From positions 1-57,664 of the IMG/VR virus record IMGVR_UViG_3300042876_000039: 57,664 nucleotides of DNA; one strand, given 5' to 3'. The position numbers and the translations under genes are program-made. Every line of letters starts with the position of its first letter. Within the stretch, counting starts at the first letter, position 1. This DNA is from a virus. Below are positions 16,758 through 24,091 of the stretch, piece by piece. The notes under the pieces were generated by a model. The model was given only the letters and a program-made list of their open reading frames with translations, was not told the origin of the DNA and ran no database searches.

Positions 16758-16972
16758 TAATATCCTAATCGTTCTTTTCTTTGTTCTTCTGTTTCGTCAC
16801 GTTGTAAGTGAATGAAGATGCATCCTTCCACACCGCAACCGCAAACAATGTGATATTCTCTAACGATACGCTCTGCGGCTTTAACTTCGCCGCGCTTGAG
16901 CAAACTGTTGACAATCTCACGTTCATGCTTGGCAGCACTTAGGTCTTTAGGTGAAAGGAAGCGACCGCTCAT
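16757..16972 (-). CDS. Small conserved phage protein with Cys pair
   Basis: 71 residues. A basic N-terminal half (KDLSAAKHEREIVNSLLKRG, EVKAAERIVREYH) is followed by VCGCGVEGCIFIHLQRDE, with three Cys and a His that could bind zinc. Located between dadA-like and queD, overlapping both by 1 and 4 bases. No function known to me. Confidence 0.65.
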   Translation of the reverse strand: MSGRFLSPKDLSAAKHEREIVNSLLKRGEVKAAERIVREYHIVCGCGVEGCIFIHLQRDETEEQRKERLGY

Positions 16973-17472
16973 GCAAGTAAATCCTCATTCCATTCACGAT
17001 GACCTTCACGGAAAGCCATGTTGCTCTGTGTCTCACGTACTTCAACACGATAGCACCACAATCTTTTTGCTTCACCTTCGCCCCACATGTCAGGGATGTA
17101 AACACCATTAACATATTTGTAAAGCATATCTGCAAGACTTTCACACCCTAAGCGTGGAAGAATTGTTAGTTTAGCCATCTTCTTTTCTTGCAATAATTTG
17201 AATGTTTCAAGTTCAGGGTCATCTTCTGCGACTAACAATGTGTGGTCGAATTGATCTTCAAGAATCTTCTTCAATTCTTTTAAGCCACCGTAGTCTGCTG
17301 CCCAATTGCGAACATCTAAGTCATCAGTACCAAAATAGAACTTCATACTGAAACTATATCCGTGAATTGTATTGCAGTGACTATCCGCGCGCCATTGACG
17401 ATAAGCGCAAGGGAATGAATCGTGGTACTCTTTAGTACTTGTGTATTTGTAACTTACTAGTTGATTTGCCAT
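16969..17472 (-). CDS. queD: 6-carboxytetrahydropterin synthase (QueD)
   Basis: 167 residues. The phage-type QueD pattern is visible: EYHDSFPCAYRQWRADSHCN followed by TIHGYSFSMKFYF, in which the usual H-G-H zinc motif reads H-G-Y, then DYGGLKELK and FDHTLLV. It converts dihydroneopterin triphosphate from FolE into 6-carboxytetrahydropterin, the QueE substrate. A promoter-like site with a palindrome lies upstream (17490-17518). Confidence 0.85.
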   Translation of the reverse strand: MANQLVSYKYTSTKEYHDSFPCAYRQWRADSHCNTIHGYSFSMKFYFGTDDLDVRNWAADYGGLKELKKILEDQFDHTLLVAEDDPELETFKLLQEKKMAKLTILPRLGCESLADMLYKYVNGVYIPDMWGEGEAKRLWCYRVEVRETQSNMAFREGHREWNEDLLA

Positions 17473-17489
17473 TGTTTTCTCCTATGTTA

Positions 17490-17518
17490 ATTATAGCATA
17501 GGCAGCAGAGTTTGTATA
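17490..17518 (-). promoter_or_regulatory. Probable promoter upstream of queD with inverted repeat
   Basis: Minus strand TATACA (17513-17518, 4 of 6 to consensus), 17 bp, TATAAT (17490-17495). CCTATG (17481-17486) and CATAGG (17497-17502) form an inverted repeat around the -10, the same arrangement as at other early promoters here. Confidence 0.6.
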
Positions 17519-17542
17519 GCGGGATGACGCCGAGACCGCTAT
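17516..17542. repeat. Hairpin-forming inverted repeat between queD and the DUF2061 gene
   Basis: ATAGCGG (17516-17522) pairs with CCGCTAT (17536-17542) around a 13-base loop. No T-run follows on the minus strand, so it is a weak terminator candidate. It overlaps the -35 of the queD promoter. Confidence 0.5.
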
Positions 17543-17548
17543 CTTTAT

Positions 17549-17755
17549 TTACCTTTTTATACCCCATGCAATTTTATTCCAAATTCGCTCATGAATAAAA
17601 TATAGAATGGTGTTAAAAGTTAACTGAATTAGTGCGATTGTTCCGGAAACAGACACATTTCCTAATATCATATATGATATCAAGAACGTAGCAAGACTGC
17701 CAGTTATTCTCCAACTGACAGTCTTTACTAAGCTACGCTTAGTTGTTTCACTCAA
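17549..17755 (-). CDS. DUF2061 small membrane protein
   Basis: 68 residues. SLVKTVSWRITGSLATFLISYMILG followed by ALIQLTFNTILYFIHERIWNKI is the two-helix pattern of DUF2061, including the conserved K-x-x-x-W-R and H-E-R-x-W. The family is small, membrane-bound and of unknown function, often near sulfate-assimilation or transport genes. Here it overlaps an APS-kinase-like gene by 8 bases, in keeping with that association. Confidence 0.82.
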   Translation of the reverse strand: MSETTKRSLVKTVSWRITGSLATFLISYMILGNVSVSGTIALIQLTFNTILYFIHERIWNKIAWGIKR

Positions 17756-18539
17756 GCCCTAACCCTCTTCGGATTTTTGTAGCACTGATACTATGGGTAG
17801 CATCATCAAATGTTTCTTGTTCGATTTTGTATCCTACATCACGTCCATATGTAATGTTCACGATGTTTGGTACAATCTGAATCTCGTATTGACCTTGATA
17901 AAGCATATCCAAATCACGCTTGATAAAGTTCTTTACTTGTTCAATGGCAAATGGATTTGAACCATTCCAGCCCTGACAGTCACGAATCTGGATAACAACT
18001 TGACCAGTCTTAGCAACTGCACGTTCAAACAATTTACGATGACCTTCATGCCAAGGTTGCCAACGACCTAACATTTGTACTGTTTCTTTTTTCCAATCGA
18101 ATTCTGGGCGTCTGCGATCATCCAAGATATGTGCAGCAATAAACTCTCCCCATTTTTCACCATGTTGCTCAGTGATTCTAAAATCATAAACATCAGGTGC
18201 GATGAATGCTTTGTTGGTATCTTCGTATCGACCCTTGTCAATAGTATCAACCCAAACAGTCCAATCTGCTTTAAAGTTGTTACGCATTTCTACTAGAGGT
18301 GCAACAAAGTCACAGATAACATAGTCCATGCCTGTCATACTATCTGCTAGTTCACGCATACGCAAACTTTGACGGATACGGCCTTCTTTACTGAAATCCC
18401 AATCGTTATATTTCTTACGCACATCATCAGCGTTAAGCCAACCAACTTTCTTCTTTTCAGCTTGCAAGTGACCGAGTATATGTTGTGCTAGATATGTTTT
18501 GCCTGAGCCCGGAAGACCCATAATTAAAATTCGTTTCAT
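17748..18539 (-). CDS. Fusion: APS-kinase-like P-loop domain and HxGH nucleotidyltransferase domain
   Basis: 263 residues. Residues 1-155: Walker A GLPGSGKTYLAQHIL and LNADDVRKKYNDWDFSKEG, as in adenylylsulfate kinase. Residues about 160-263: GRWQPWHEGHRKLFERA (H-x-G-H) and SISATKIRRGL (the I-S-x-T-x-x-R motif), as in nicotinamide-nucleotide or other adenylyl/cytidylyltransferases. The fusion could phosphorylate and then activate a small substrate. It sits with a second cytidylyltransferase (18838-19311). The true substrate is unknown. Confidence 0.75.
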   Translation of the reverse strand: MKRILIMGLPGSGKTYLAQHILGHLQAEKKKVGWLNADDVRKKYNDWDFSKEGRIRQSLRMRELADSMTGMDYVICDFVAPLVEMRNNFKADWTVWVDTIDKGRYEDTNKAFIAPDVYDFRITEQHGEKWGEFIAAHILDDRRRPEFDWKKETVQMLGRWQPWHEGHRKLFERAVAKTGQVVIQIRDCQGWNGSNPFAIEQVKNFIKRDLDMLYQGQYEIQIVPNIVNITYGRDVGYKIEQETFDDATHSISATKIRRGLGLE

Positions 18540-18841
18540 TTGTATAACTCCAATAACATTTTGTATTTACTATATGCTTCTGCAACTGCCGGGTGTGTTC
18601 TACGTAGATATGCCTCTTCGCGCTGGTCTTGCCATTCCTTTTCACTTGCGTTGTCCATCTTGACCAAATCTTCAAACCCACTACGTGTGAGTTCCATTTC
18701 AATTAATTCTTCGCGGTCAGCGTAATAACTAGCAGTTTGGTTATAACTACCGTAGTTGATAGTTGCATAATTTCGATCACGACTTACTTGTACATGTTTG
18801 ACACGGTATTTACTAATGAATGAATCGTAAAAATTACTCAT
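18536..18841 (-). CDS. Conserved phage protein, unknown function
   Basis: 101 residues, soluble and rich in Tyr and charged residues (KYRVKHVQVSRDRNYATINY, then AVAEAYSKYKMLLELYK). The C-terminal helix pattern is common in phage hypotheticals. Coupled by 4-base overlaps to nucleotidyltransferase genes on both sides. Confidence 0.65.
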   Translation of the reverse strand: MSNFYDSFISKYRVKHVQVSRDRNYATINYGSYNQTASYYADREELIEMELTRSGFEDLVKMDNASEKEWQDQREEAYLRRTHPAVAEAYSKYKMLLELYK

Positions 18842-19311
18842 TGTTGTCCCCTTTTGTTGGACTCACTATCATAGACACGTTTACGTAGGCTACTGGAGCT
18901 AAAGGAGTGATCTCTACCGTTAAAGACAATTGCGATGGATCGGAGCTCGCATTCACTTTTACCCGTGAACTCTTTATCTGCGTATTCGATGCCAAGAATT
19001 CTGACATCCACTGGGAGTATGAGTAAGAGGTCAACGAGGTCTTGTTCTGTGCTGTACACAACCACTTCGTCAACGTAACGGCACGCCGCCAATTGGATTT
19101 GACGTTCCACGATGCTTTGAACAGGCTTGTTCTTAGTGTCAGGACGATCAATTGTAGGATCACTTTGAAGACCGCAGATAAGGTAGTCGCAATGGTTTCT
19201 TGCTTCACTGAGCATTGCGATGTGTCCTGCATGGAGCATGTCGAAGGTTGAGAACGTGATTCCAATTCGTTTGCCTTCTTGTTTAAGTTTTTTAACATGA
19301 TTAAAGATCAT
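18838..19311 (-). CDS. Cytidylyltransferase (TagD/RfaE-type)
   Basis: 157 residues. GITFSTFDMLHAGHIAMLSEAR carries the H-x-G-H motif and FSSSSLRKRVY the S-S-x-x-R motif of glycerol-3-phosphate cytidylyltransferase-like enzymes. They load CMP or AMP onto a phospho-sugar or phospho-polyol for surface-glycan building. One of three HxGH-type proteins in the block from 17.7 to 24.9 kb. Confidence 0.8.
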   Translation of the reverse strand: MIFNHVKKLKQEGKRIGITFSTFDMLHAGHIAMLSEARNHCDYLICGLQSDPTIDRPDTKNKPVQSIVERQIQLAACRYVDEVVVYSTEQDLVDLLLILPVDVRILGIEYADKEFTGKSECELRSIAIVFNGRDHSFSSSSLRKRVYDSESNKRGQQ

Positions 19312-19591
19312 CTGGTAATATCTCTGCTAATTCATCCCAACCATCACCCAATGTAAGATGATAAGTCTTGCCTGCATGTTCATACACACTTGTCCAAGAA
19401 CGTTGGTTGTTACTTTCTTCAGTCGGTTCAGTGAGCCTGAATACTGTTAATAAGTGTTCTTTCTCTTGGCCTTCAATGATTCGTTGATTGGGGCCCATTA
19501 CTCTGCGCATAAACTCTTTGAGTTTGATAGGATCGCTCATGATCCTATCAGCAGCTTCTTGTATCCAATCAAGATTTGTTTTTGCAGTCAC
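19301..19591 (-). CDS. Conserved phage protein, unknown function
   Basis: 96 residues, GTG start at 19591 supported by AAGGA seven bases upstream; an ATG at 19540 is the alternative. Overlaps the 41-residue membrane peptide gene by 23 bases. Contains SWTSVYEHAGKTYHLTLGDGW, a beta-rich segment; no domain recognised. Confidence 0.55.
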   Translation of the reverse strand: MTAKTNLDWIQEAADRIMSDPIKLKEFMRRVMGPNQRIIEGQEKEHLLTVFRLTEPTEESNNQRSWTSVYEHAGKTYHLTLGDGWDELAEILPDDL

Positions 19592-19694
19592 AGTTACGTC
19601 CTTGGTTACAGTTGCCAGTGCAATCGCTTTTTGGTAATCTACGAACGATTGATACAGCTACTGCGATTACGATTAGAATGATTAATAAGTTCAT
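19569..19694 (-). CDS. 41-residue membrane peptide with Cys-rich tail
   Basis: Found by reading the minus strand: MNLLIILIVIAVAVSIVRR is one membrane span, followed by a short tail with four Cys around the core CTGNCNQGRNCDCK. I recognise this Cys tail from many short phage membrane proteins. ATG overlaps the upstream stop as ATGA. The tail could bind a metal. Function unknown. Confidence 0.75.
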   Translation of the reverse strand: MNLLIILIVIAVAVSIVRRLPKSDCTGNCNQGRNCDCKNKS

Positions 19695-19999
19695 ATGTCG
19701 TTCCTAACAACAAGTCCACCTGAAATAACAGCATATGCATCACAAGTATTATCCGTAAAAATACCACGCACAAGATAGCTTTCTAATTGCGTTCCTATAA
19801 TCGTTTTGGTTTCAAAAGTTATCGGATCTAATGCAGTACCTTCAACATTCTCCGCAACAAGTCTATTATAGTATGTTTTCCTAGTGACCACATTCTCGGT
19901 TATAGGCGCACCGTAGTTACCCCAGGTTACTATTTCATAGTGTTGTGCAATTTCATCTAACACTCCTTGAGGTATATCCTCACGCTTTATTATAGTCAT
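19691..19999 (-). CDS. Conserved phage protein, unknown function
   Basis: 102 residues (MTIIKREDIPQGVLDEIAQHYE). Beta-rich, Thr/Val-rich middle (ENVVTRKTYYNRLVAENVEG) and a C-terminus DAYAVISGGLVVRNDI. Linked by ATGA overlaps on both sides. No domain recognised. Confidence 0.6.
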   Translation of the reverse strand: MTIIKREDIPQGVLDEIAQHYEIVTWGNYGAPITENVVTRKTYYNRLVAENVEGTALDPITFETKTIIGTQLESYLVRGIFTDNTCDAYAVISGGLVVRNDI

Positions 20000-20172
20000 T
20001 CTTTTGACCTCAACATTTCAAACAACTCTTTTCCAAGTTTATTTTGAAATTCTTCCTCAGTCATCGTGACAAGGGTATCCATTGCTAGTTCCATCGGCAT
20101 TCTCAATACAATTTCCATTTCTGGAGCAAAGGTATCGGGGTTCATTTTTATGTGTCTGCTGATTAGTCTCAT
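19996..20172 (-). CDS. 58-residue conserved-type small protein
   Basis: Read from ATG 20172, which overlaps the folE stop by one base, to a stop at 19996-19998 that overlaps the next ATG as ATGA. The protein starts MRLISRHIKMNPDTFAPEME, then VLRMPMELAMDTLV and an acidic, helical end. The double coupling and clean frame support a real gene. Confidence 0.7.
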   Translation of the reverse strand: MRLISRHIKMNPDTFAPEMEIVLRMPMELAMDTLVTMTEEEFQNKLGKELFEMLRSKE

Positions 20173-20852
20173 TATTTGCTACCTTTGTTTGCGATTTGCA
20201 AGAACTCTGCACGTGCCGCTGGATCAGTTTTGAAACCGCCACCTAAGCGACAAGTAACTGTACTTGAACCTGTATCTTCTACACCACGTGATTTTACGCA
20301 ATAGTGTTGTGCGTCAATCATAACTGCAACGTCTTCTGTATCAAGGATGAACTGTAGTGTGTGAAAGATTTGTTCAGTCAATCGTTCTTGAATCTGTGGT
20401 CTCTTAGAGAAGTATTCCACAATTCGATTAATCTTGGACAATCCGAGAACCTTCTGCTTAGGAACATATGCCACAGTAGCGAGGCCGTCAATAACGACAA
20501 AGTGATGTTCACAGTTACTCTGGACGTTAACGTTACGTTCCACGACCATTTCATTATACTGCATCTTATTGTCAACGGTGGTACATTTTGGAAACGCTTC
20601 ATAATCTAGACCCCAAAAGATTTCATTGACATACATCTTAGCAACACGCTTTGGTGTTTCGATAAGACTGTCATCGAATAGATCAAGTCCCATTGTTTCC
20701 ATGATCTTTTGAAAATGACTTTCAATGATATCAATCTTTTCTTTGCGGTCTAGAGTGTTTGCTTTTGTGGGTGTCTCGACTCCCATCTTAACTAGATGTT
20801 CGTGAACTTGTTGACCCAATGCTGGATCTGTTTTTGTTTTATTGTAACTCAT
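20172..20852 (-). CDS. folE: GTP cyclohydrolase I (FolE)
   Basis: 226 residues, the family's usual length. Zinc ligands in NCEHHF (Cys and His) and HYCVKSRGVED (Cys) are present, with the family stretches LGLSKINRIVEYFSKRPQIQERLT and DTGSSTVTC. It makes dihydroneopterin triphosphate from GTP, the first step to folate and to 7-deazaguanines. With QueD, QueE and DpdA it supplies phage DNA modification. Its leader contains a strong hairpin (20887-20910) and a late-type box (20912-20919). Confidence 0.92.
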   Translation of the reverse strand: MSYNKTKTDPALGQQVHEHLVKMGVETPTKANTLDRKEKIDIIESHFQKIMETMGLDLFDDSLIETPKRVAKMYVNEIFWGLDYEAFPKCTTVDNKMQYNEMVVERNVNVQSNCEHHFVVIDGLATVAYVPKQKVLGLSKINRIVEYFSKRPQIQERLTEQIFHTLQFILDTEDVAVMIDAQHYCVKSRGVEDTGSSTVTCRLGGGFKTDPAARAEFLQIANKGSK

Positions 20853-20886
20853 GATAACCTTCCTTTGTGATGGTTTTATTTTGACA

Positions 20887-20910
20887 TTGTGCTACCGTTG
20901 TGTAGCACAA
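20887..20910. repeat. 8-bp hairpin in the folE leader
   Basis: TTGTGCTA (20887-20894) and TAGCACAA (20903-20910) with an 8-base loop. No T-run follows. It lies between the groES-like stop and folE; an attenuator, a repressor site or a transcript-stabilising hairpin are possible. Confidence 0.65.
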
Positions 20911-20911
20911 G

Positions 20912-20919
20912 TATTTATC
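20912..20919 (-). promoter_or_regulatory. Late-promoter-like box GATAAATA upstream of folE
   Basis: GATAAATA on the minus strand overlapping the stop of the groES-like gene, 59 bases before the folE ATG. It could give late expression of folE or be chance, since this block otherwise looks early. Confidence 0.4.
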
Positions 20920-21211
20920 ATTCTTCGTCAACGATACAAAGAATATCTTCTTCTTTCATCACGATGAAATCTTGATTACCTACGGTAATCTTCTGAGGAC
21001 CTGATTGAGTGTAGATAACTACATCACCCTCTTTTACTTCAGGTGTAGCGAAAGTACCATCGTCTAATCTGCGACCTTTGCCTACCTTGAATACTGTACC
21101 ACGTGGCAATTTCTCTTGAGCCGAATCAGGGATGTAAAACCCTGATTCTGTTCTAGTCTTTGCTTCCTGCGGTTTGACCAAGATGCGGTCATTTGCTGGA
21201 GTCAATGCCAT
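20918..21211 (-). CDS. groES: GroES-like co-chaperonin
   Basis: 97 residues, the normal GroES length. LTPANDRILVKPQEAKTRTESGFYIPD, then GTVFKVGKGRRLDDG and VKEGDVVIYTQSG match the family; the mobile loop corresponds to TRTESGFYIPDSA. It would cap host GroEL to fold phage proteins. A second, divergent GroES/gp31-like protein is encoded at the right edge of the window. Confidence 0.88.
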   Translation of the reverse strand: MALTPANDRILVKPQEAKTRTESGFYIPDSAQEKLPRGTVFKVGKGRRLDDGTFATPEVKEGDVVIYTQSGPQKITVGNQDFIVMKEEDILCIVDEE

Positions 21212-21213
21212 GA

Positions 21214-21408
21214 TTAAGCCTTAGCTTTTGCTTCTGCACGTGCGTTCTTAGTCTCGGTAATTTCATTACGGCGAGCCTTAACTGCTTTAGCAAGTTCTGC
21301 AAGTGCTTTACGGGCACGGGTGCCTGCGGCTGCATTGCCTGCTTCAAACTTTGCAGATTCAGCTTGGTATGCTGCCATTTGTGTTTCGATATCTTGATGT
21401 GCGCTCAT
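21214..21408 (-). CDS. Histone H1-like small basic protein
   Basis: 64 residues. AKFEAGNAAAGTRARKALAELAKAVKARR matches the N-terminal helix of bacterial Hc1/H1-like proteins, including the G-N-x-x-A-G-x-R-x-R-K motif. It would bind DNA non-specifically; role in a phage not known to me. Two bases separate it from the groES-like gene. Confidence 0.7.
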   Translation of the reverse strand: MSAHQDIETQMAAYQAESAKFEAGNAAAGTRARKALAELAKAVKARRNEITETKNARAEAKAKA

Positions 21409-21674
21409 TTTTTCTCCTTTGATTTACGCTTTGGTTTCATCGTAGCAACCATAGATTCTATTGTTGCATCGGATAGTTTGCGTTTTGCCTTTGCCGGGGT
21501 GATTTCCTCAGCACTAGCAATCGCTAGTCTTACTTCATTCAGTAATGCTTCGTCATCCCATTGTAACACTGTTCGACCATCTTCGAAAGTCGTTACGGTC
21601 AAATGAGTTCCTTGTTGTATCTTAGGCCATCCACCTGAAGGGACGTTCTCTAATTTTTGTTTACGTGTTGCCAT
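21405..21674 (-). CDS. Small phage protein with basic C-terminus, unknown function
   Basis: 89 residues. The N-terminal half is beta-rich with two Trp (GGWPKIQQGTHLTVTTFEDG). The C-terminus is strongly basic (MKPKRKSKEKK). It overlaps the H1-like gene by 4 bases. Nucleic-acid contact is possible but not shown. Confidence 0.6.
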   Translation of the reverse strand: MATRKQKLENVPSGGWPKIQQGTHLTVTTFEDGRTVLQWDDEALLNEVRLAIASAEEITPAKAKRKLSDATIESMVATMKPKRKSKEKK

Positions 21675-22170
21675 TATTTTCTCCTTCTACTGGTCTATCA
21701 AAAGGCCACTTGGCAGGTGTTTCTAAAATTGTTTTAGCATCAGATTCAGATACAGCTTCCTCCTCTGGTTCACCTGTACGAATGATTTGTTCTTCATCGC
21801 CGTCAACTCGTTCGATGATTAGATCACAATCAATAATCATTTCACAGTCACCTTGAATCCAACCATGTTCTTCTAAGTCAAGCCAAGAATTTTCTTCTAA
21901 AAATTCTTCTAGCCATTCTTCTAGTTCTTCGTCATCGATAGTAACTTCTTCCCAGCAACCGTCGAATGTTTCAACAAGTTCTGTTTCGTAGTCACAATCA
22001 TACATGTCTACACCTGCTTCAATGTCAGGAGGATTGTCATCATCGGTATAAACAGTAAACTCACCACCACGCCAGCCTGTTTCAGCTACAATCGTTTTAC
22101 CGTCTTTGTAAAGATAGTTGCGTTCGATGATTGATTTCTTCCACGCGGGTGTTACTTTCCACTCAGCCAT
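21661..22170 (-). CDS. Highly acidic phage protein, unknown function
   Basis: 169 residues with a dense Glu/Asp core (EEVTIDDEELEEWLEEFLEE) and repeated Cys/Asp patches (DMYDCDYETEL, CEMIIDCDLIIE). A strongly acidic surface could mimic DNA or bind a basic host protein; that is an inference. Overlaps the next gene by 14 bases. Confidence 0.6.
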   Translation of the reverse strand: MAEWKVTPAWKKSIIERNYLYKDGKTIVAETGWRGGEFTVYTDDDNPPDIEAGVDMYDCDYETELVETFDGCWEEVTIDDEELEEWLEEFLEENSWLDLEEHGWIQGDCEMIIDCDLIIERVDGDEEQIIRTGEPEEEAVSESDAKTILETPAKWPFDRPVEGENNGNT

Positions 22171-22171
22171 A

Positions 22172-23359
22172 TTAGTATTTCCCTTCTCTAGTATATTTTC
22201 GGTAATCAGTAGTCATACGAGACCATTGTTCACCTTTGCCTTCTAAGATATCAACGATACGGTCAATAGTACCATTGTTCCAATCACTGATCTGACCTAT
22301 CTTAGGGTTTGGATCTGATAAGCTACAATACAATTTTTCCATTGCGTCATGTATTGACCAAGGGATGTATAGTCGTTCAGAATCATTGCTAAATGTTTCA
22401 GGGAAACTACGATAAGCAGGATAAAGCACATTACAGCCAAGCGCATCTGCCTCCGAGACAGTGTTTGAGACCCAGTCTTGTAAAGCGCAGTTGAACACCA
22501 CGCGAGAGTTATTAACAATATTATAGTAATCATTCTTTTCTAAGTCCTCATATACTGTTAGTAGACCACGTGCTTGCAAGTCACGAGTGCGTTGCATGTA
22601 GCTGTCGTTATTTGATTTTAGTTTTCCACCTGAGCAGACACAGAACTCTACGCCATTGTCAGGAAGTTCTTCGTGCCAACGTTCGATAAGGTCCATGTAG
22701 AAGTCAGGTTGCTTCTCTTGATCCCAACGAGCACTGAAGACAACACGAGGCTTACGTTCATAGAACGGAATGATTTCACCTACTCGACTTTGAACTTCGC
22801 TCTTACCGAATGCTAGACCACTGATATTGTAGATTGGGGCTTCCCAACCTGCAATCTTCATGTGCATGACCATTTCTTCATTAGTCGCAAGGATCGCACC
22901 GCCACTGTCACGTACAGCCTCACACACCATTTTCTCGTAACTGCCCATCCACTTCGACATTCCCCAGACATGGACAAAATCGTCAGGATCGATAGACTGC
23001 GCGAGACACCTAACAAATATCTTTGGGCGATGTGTTTCACTAACTTGATTAAGAATATAAGGCAGACTCTCAAAGCCCGGTTGAAACATGTCTTCAAAAT
23101 AGATAACATCTTCACTAGTAACTTCTCCTGCCTTCATCATCTTAACTAGATTCATCAATTGACTCATACCAAAGTATGAACGACCGTGTGCATCTAATAC
23201 TTGACCAGTTACAATAGCTTGGTCATTACTCAATGTCTCACCGGGCACGATTACATAATCAATGCCACGTTGCTTAAACACGGCTTCATTCCAGTCTTGT
23301 AACTGCAATGTGTATCGTGCTTTGTAGGGTTCGAGACCCATGTAATATAGTTTTCTCAT
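22172..23359 (-). CDS. Glycosyltransferase-like protein (GT-B)
   Basis: 395 residues. VFSARWDQEKQPDFYMDLIERW and the C-terminal VSEADALGCNVLYPAYRSFPE fit the second Rossmann half of a GT-B enzyme. The first half begins RKLYYMGLEPYKARYTLQLQ, an N-terminus I recall from glycosyltransferase-like proteins of aquatic T4-like phages. Forms a tight group with the two following genes. The acceptor is unknown. Confidence 0.65.
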   Translation of the reverse strand: MRKLYYMGLEPYKARYTLQLQDWNEAVFKQRGIDYVIVPGETLSNDQAIVTGQVLDAHGRSYFGMSQLMNLVKMMKAGEVTSEDVIYFEDMFQPGFESLPYILNQVSETHRPKIFVRCLAQSIDPDDFVHVWGMSKWMGSYEKMVCEAVRDSGGAILATNEEMVMHMKIAGWEAPIYNISGLAFGKSEVQSRVGEIIPFYERKPRVVFSARWDQEKQPDFYMDLIERWHEELPDNGVEFCVCSGGKLKSNNDSYMQRTRDLQARGLLTVYEDLEKNDYYNIVNNSRVVFNCALQDWVSNTVSEADALGCNVLYPAYRSFPETFSNDSERLYIPWSIHDAMEKLYCSLSDPNPKIGQISDWNNGTIDRIVDILEGKGEQWSRMTTDYRKYTREGKY

Positions 23360-24091
23360 TTATTCTCCGTATGTTTCGTTGATTAACCTAAGTGCAATAT
23401 CATATTCAGTTTGAGTAATCGCTTCATTAGATGATATTCTCCAATAACTTTTTACTGCTTCTACGTCAGTTCCTAATGTTAGCATAGCTTTTTCGTTGTG
23501 TTTCTGTAGATCAAACCATTTATTATGAATGAGATTTGCAGACTCATACTGGTTACTGATATCAAAGAAATCAACTATGGTGCTATAGATGTCTATATCT
23601 AACTCTCTATTAGTATACAATTTATCAATGTTCAACGTAAGTATATCATTTGATATGGCGCTTTGCAACTTGTTACGGTCATTGTCGTTGGATATGGCTA
23701 TCCTATATGATCTTTTTATGTCGTCTAATGTTATTGTTTGGTCTAATGTAGCTTGCTTCACTAAGCCATTCAATGCAGGGTTAAATTTCAAATAGTGCTT
23801 ATAACTGAGGTCTGGATTGGGTACTAGTACTAAAACTTTCTTAGGAGTTCCAATTGTCATACATGCATCTATTGAGTGATTTACGGTCACTAACTTTTGT
23901 ATGTGAGGTAATTCTCGAAACAAATACTCGTGTGATAACCAGACAAACGATGATCTGCGTTCAGGGTAAACAATGTTTGAAATGAAATGCATTTTTTCAG
24001 AGATACCCCACTTAAACTCAGGAGATAGTAATATTAACCATCTAACATGATTCATCAGGCCTCCGCAAGGAGCGCATATCACCCTATTCAT
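23360..24091 (-). CDS. Conserved protein of phage glycan clusters, unknown function
   Basis: 243 residues starting MNRVICAPCGGLMNHVRWLI, with IVYPERRSSFVWLSHEY following. This N-terminus is familiar from proteins found beside glycosyltransferases in aquatic T4-like phages, but I know of no assigned activity. The body is long and helical. It abuts the glycosyltransferase-like gene and overlaps the nucleotidyltransferase-cupin gene by 4 bases. Confidence 0.6.
   Translation of the reverse strand: MNRVICAPCGGLMNHVRWLILLSPEFKWGISEKMHFISNIVYPERRSSFVWLSHEYLFRELPHIQKLVTVNHSIDACMTIGTPKKVLVLVPNPDLSYKHYLKFNPALNGLVKQATLDQTITLDDIKRSYRIAISNDNDRNKLQSAISNDILTLNIDKLYTNRELDIDIYSTIVDFFDISNQYESANLIHNKWFDLQKHNEKAMLTLGTDVEAVKSYWRISSNEAITQTEYDIALRLINETYGE

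Noticed and set aside
17516-17542. Rho-independent terminator between the DUF2061 gene and queD
   Set aside because: The stem is fair but is not followed by a T-run in the direction of transcription.
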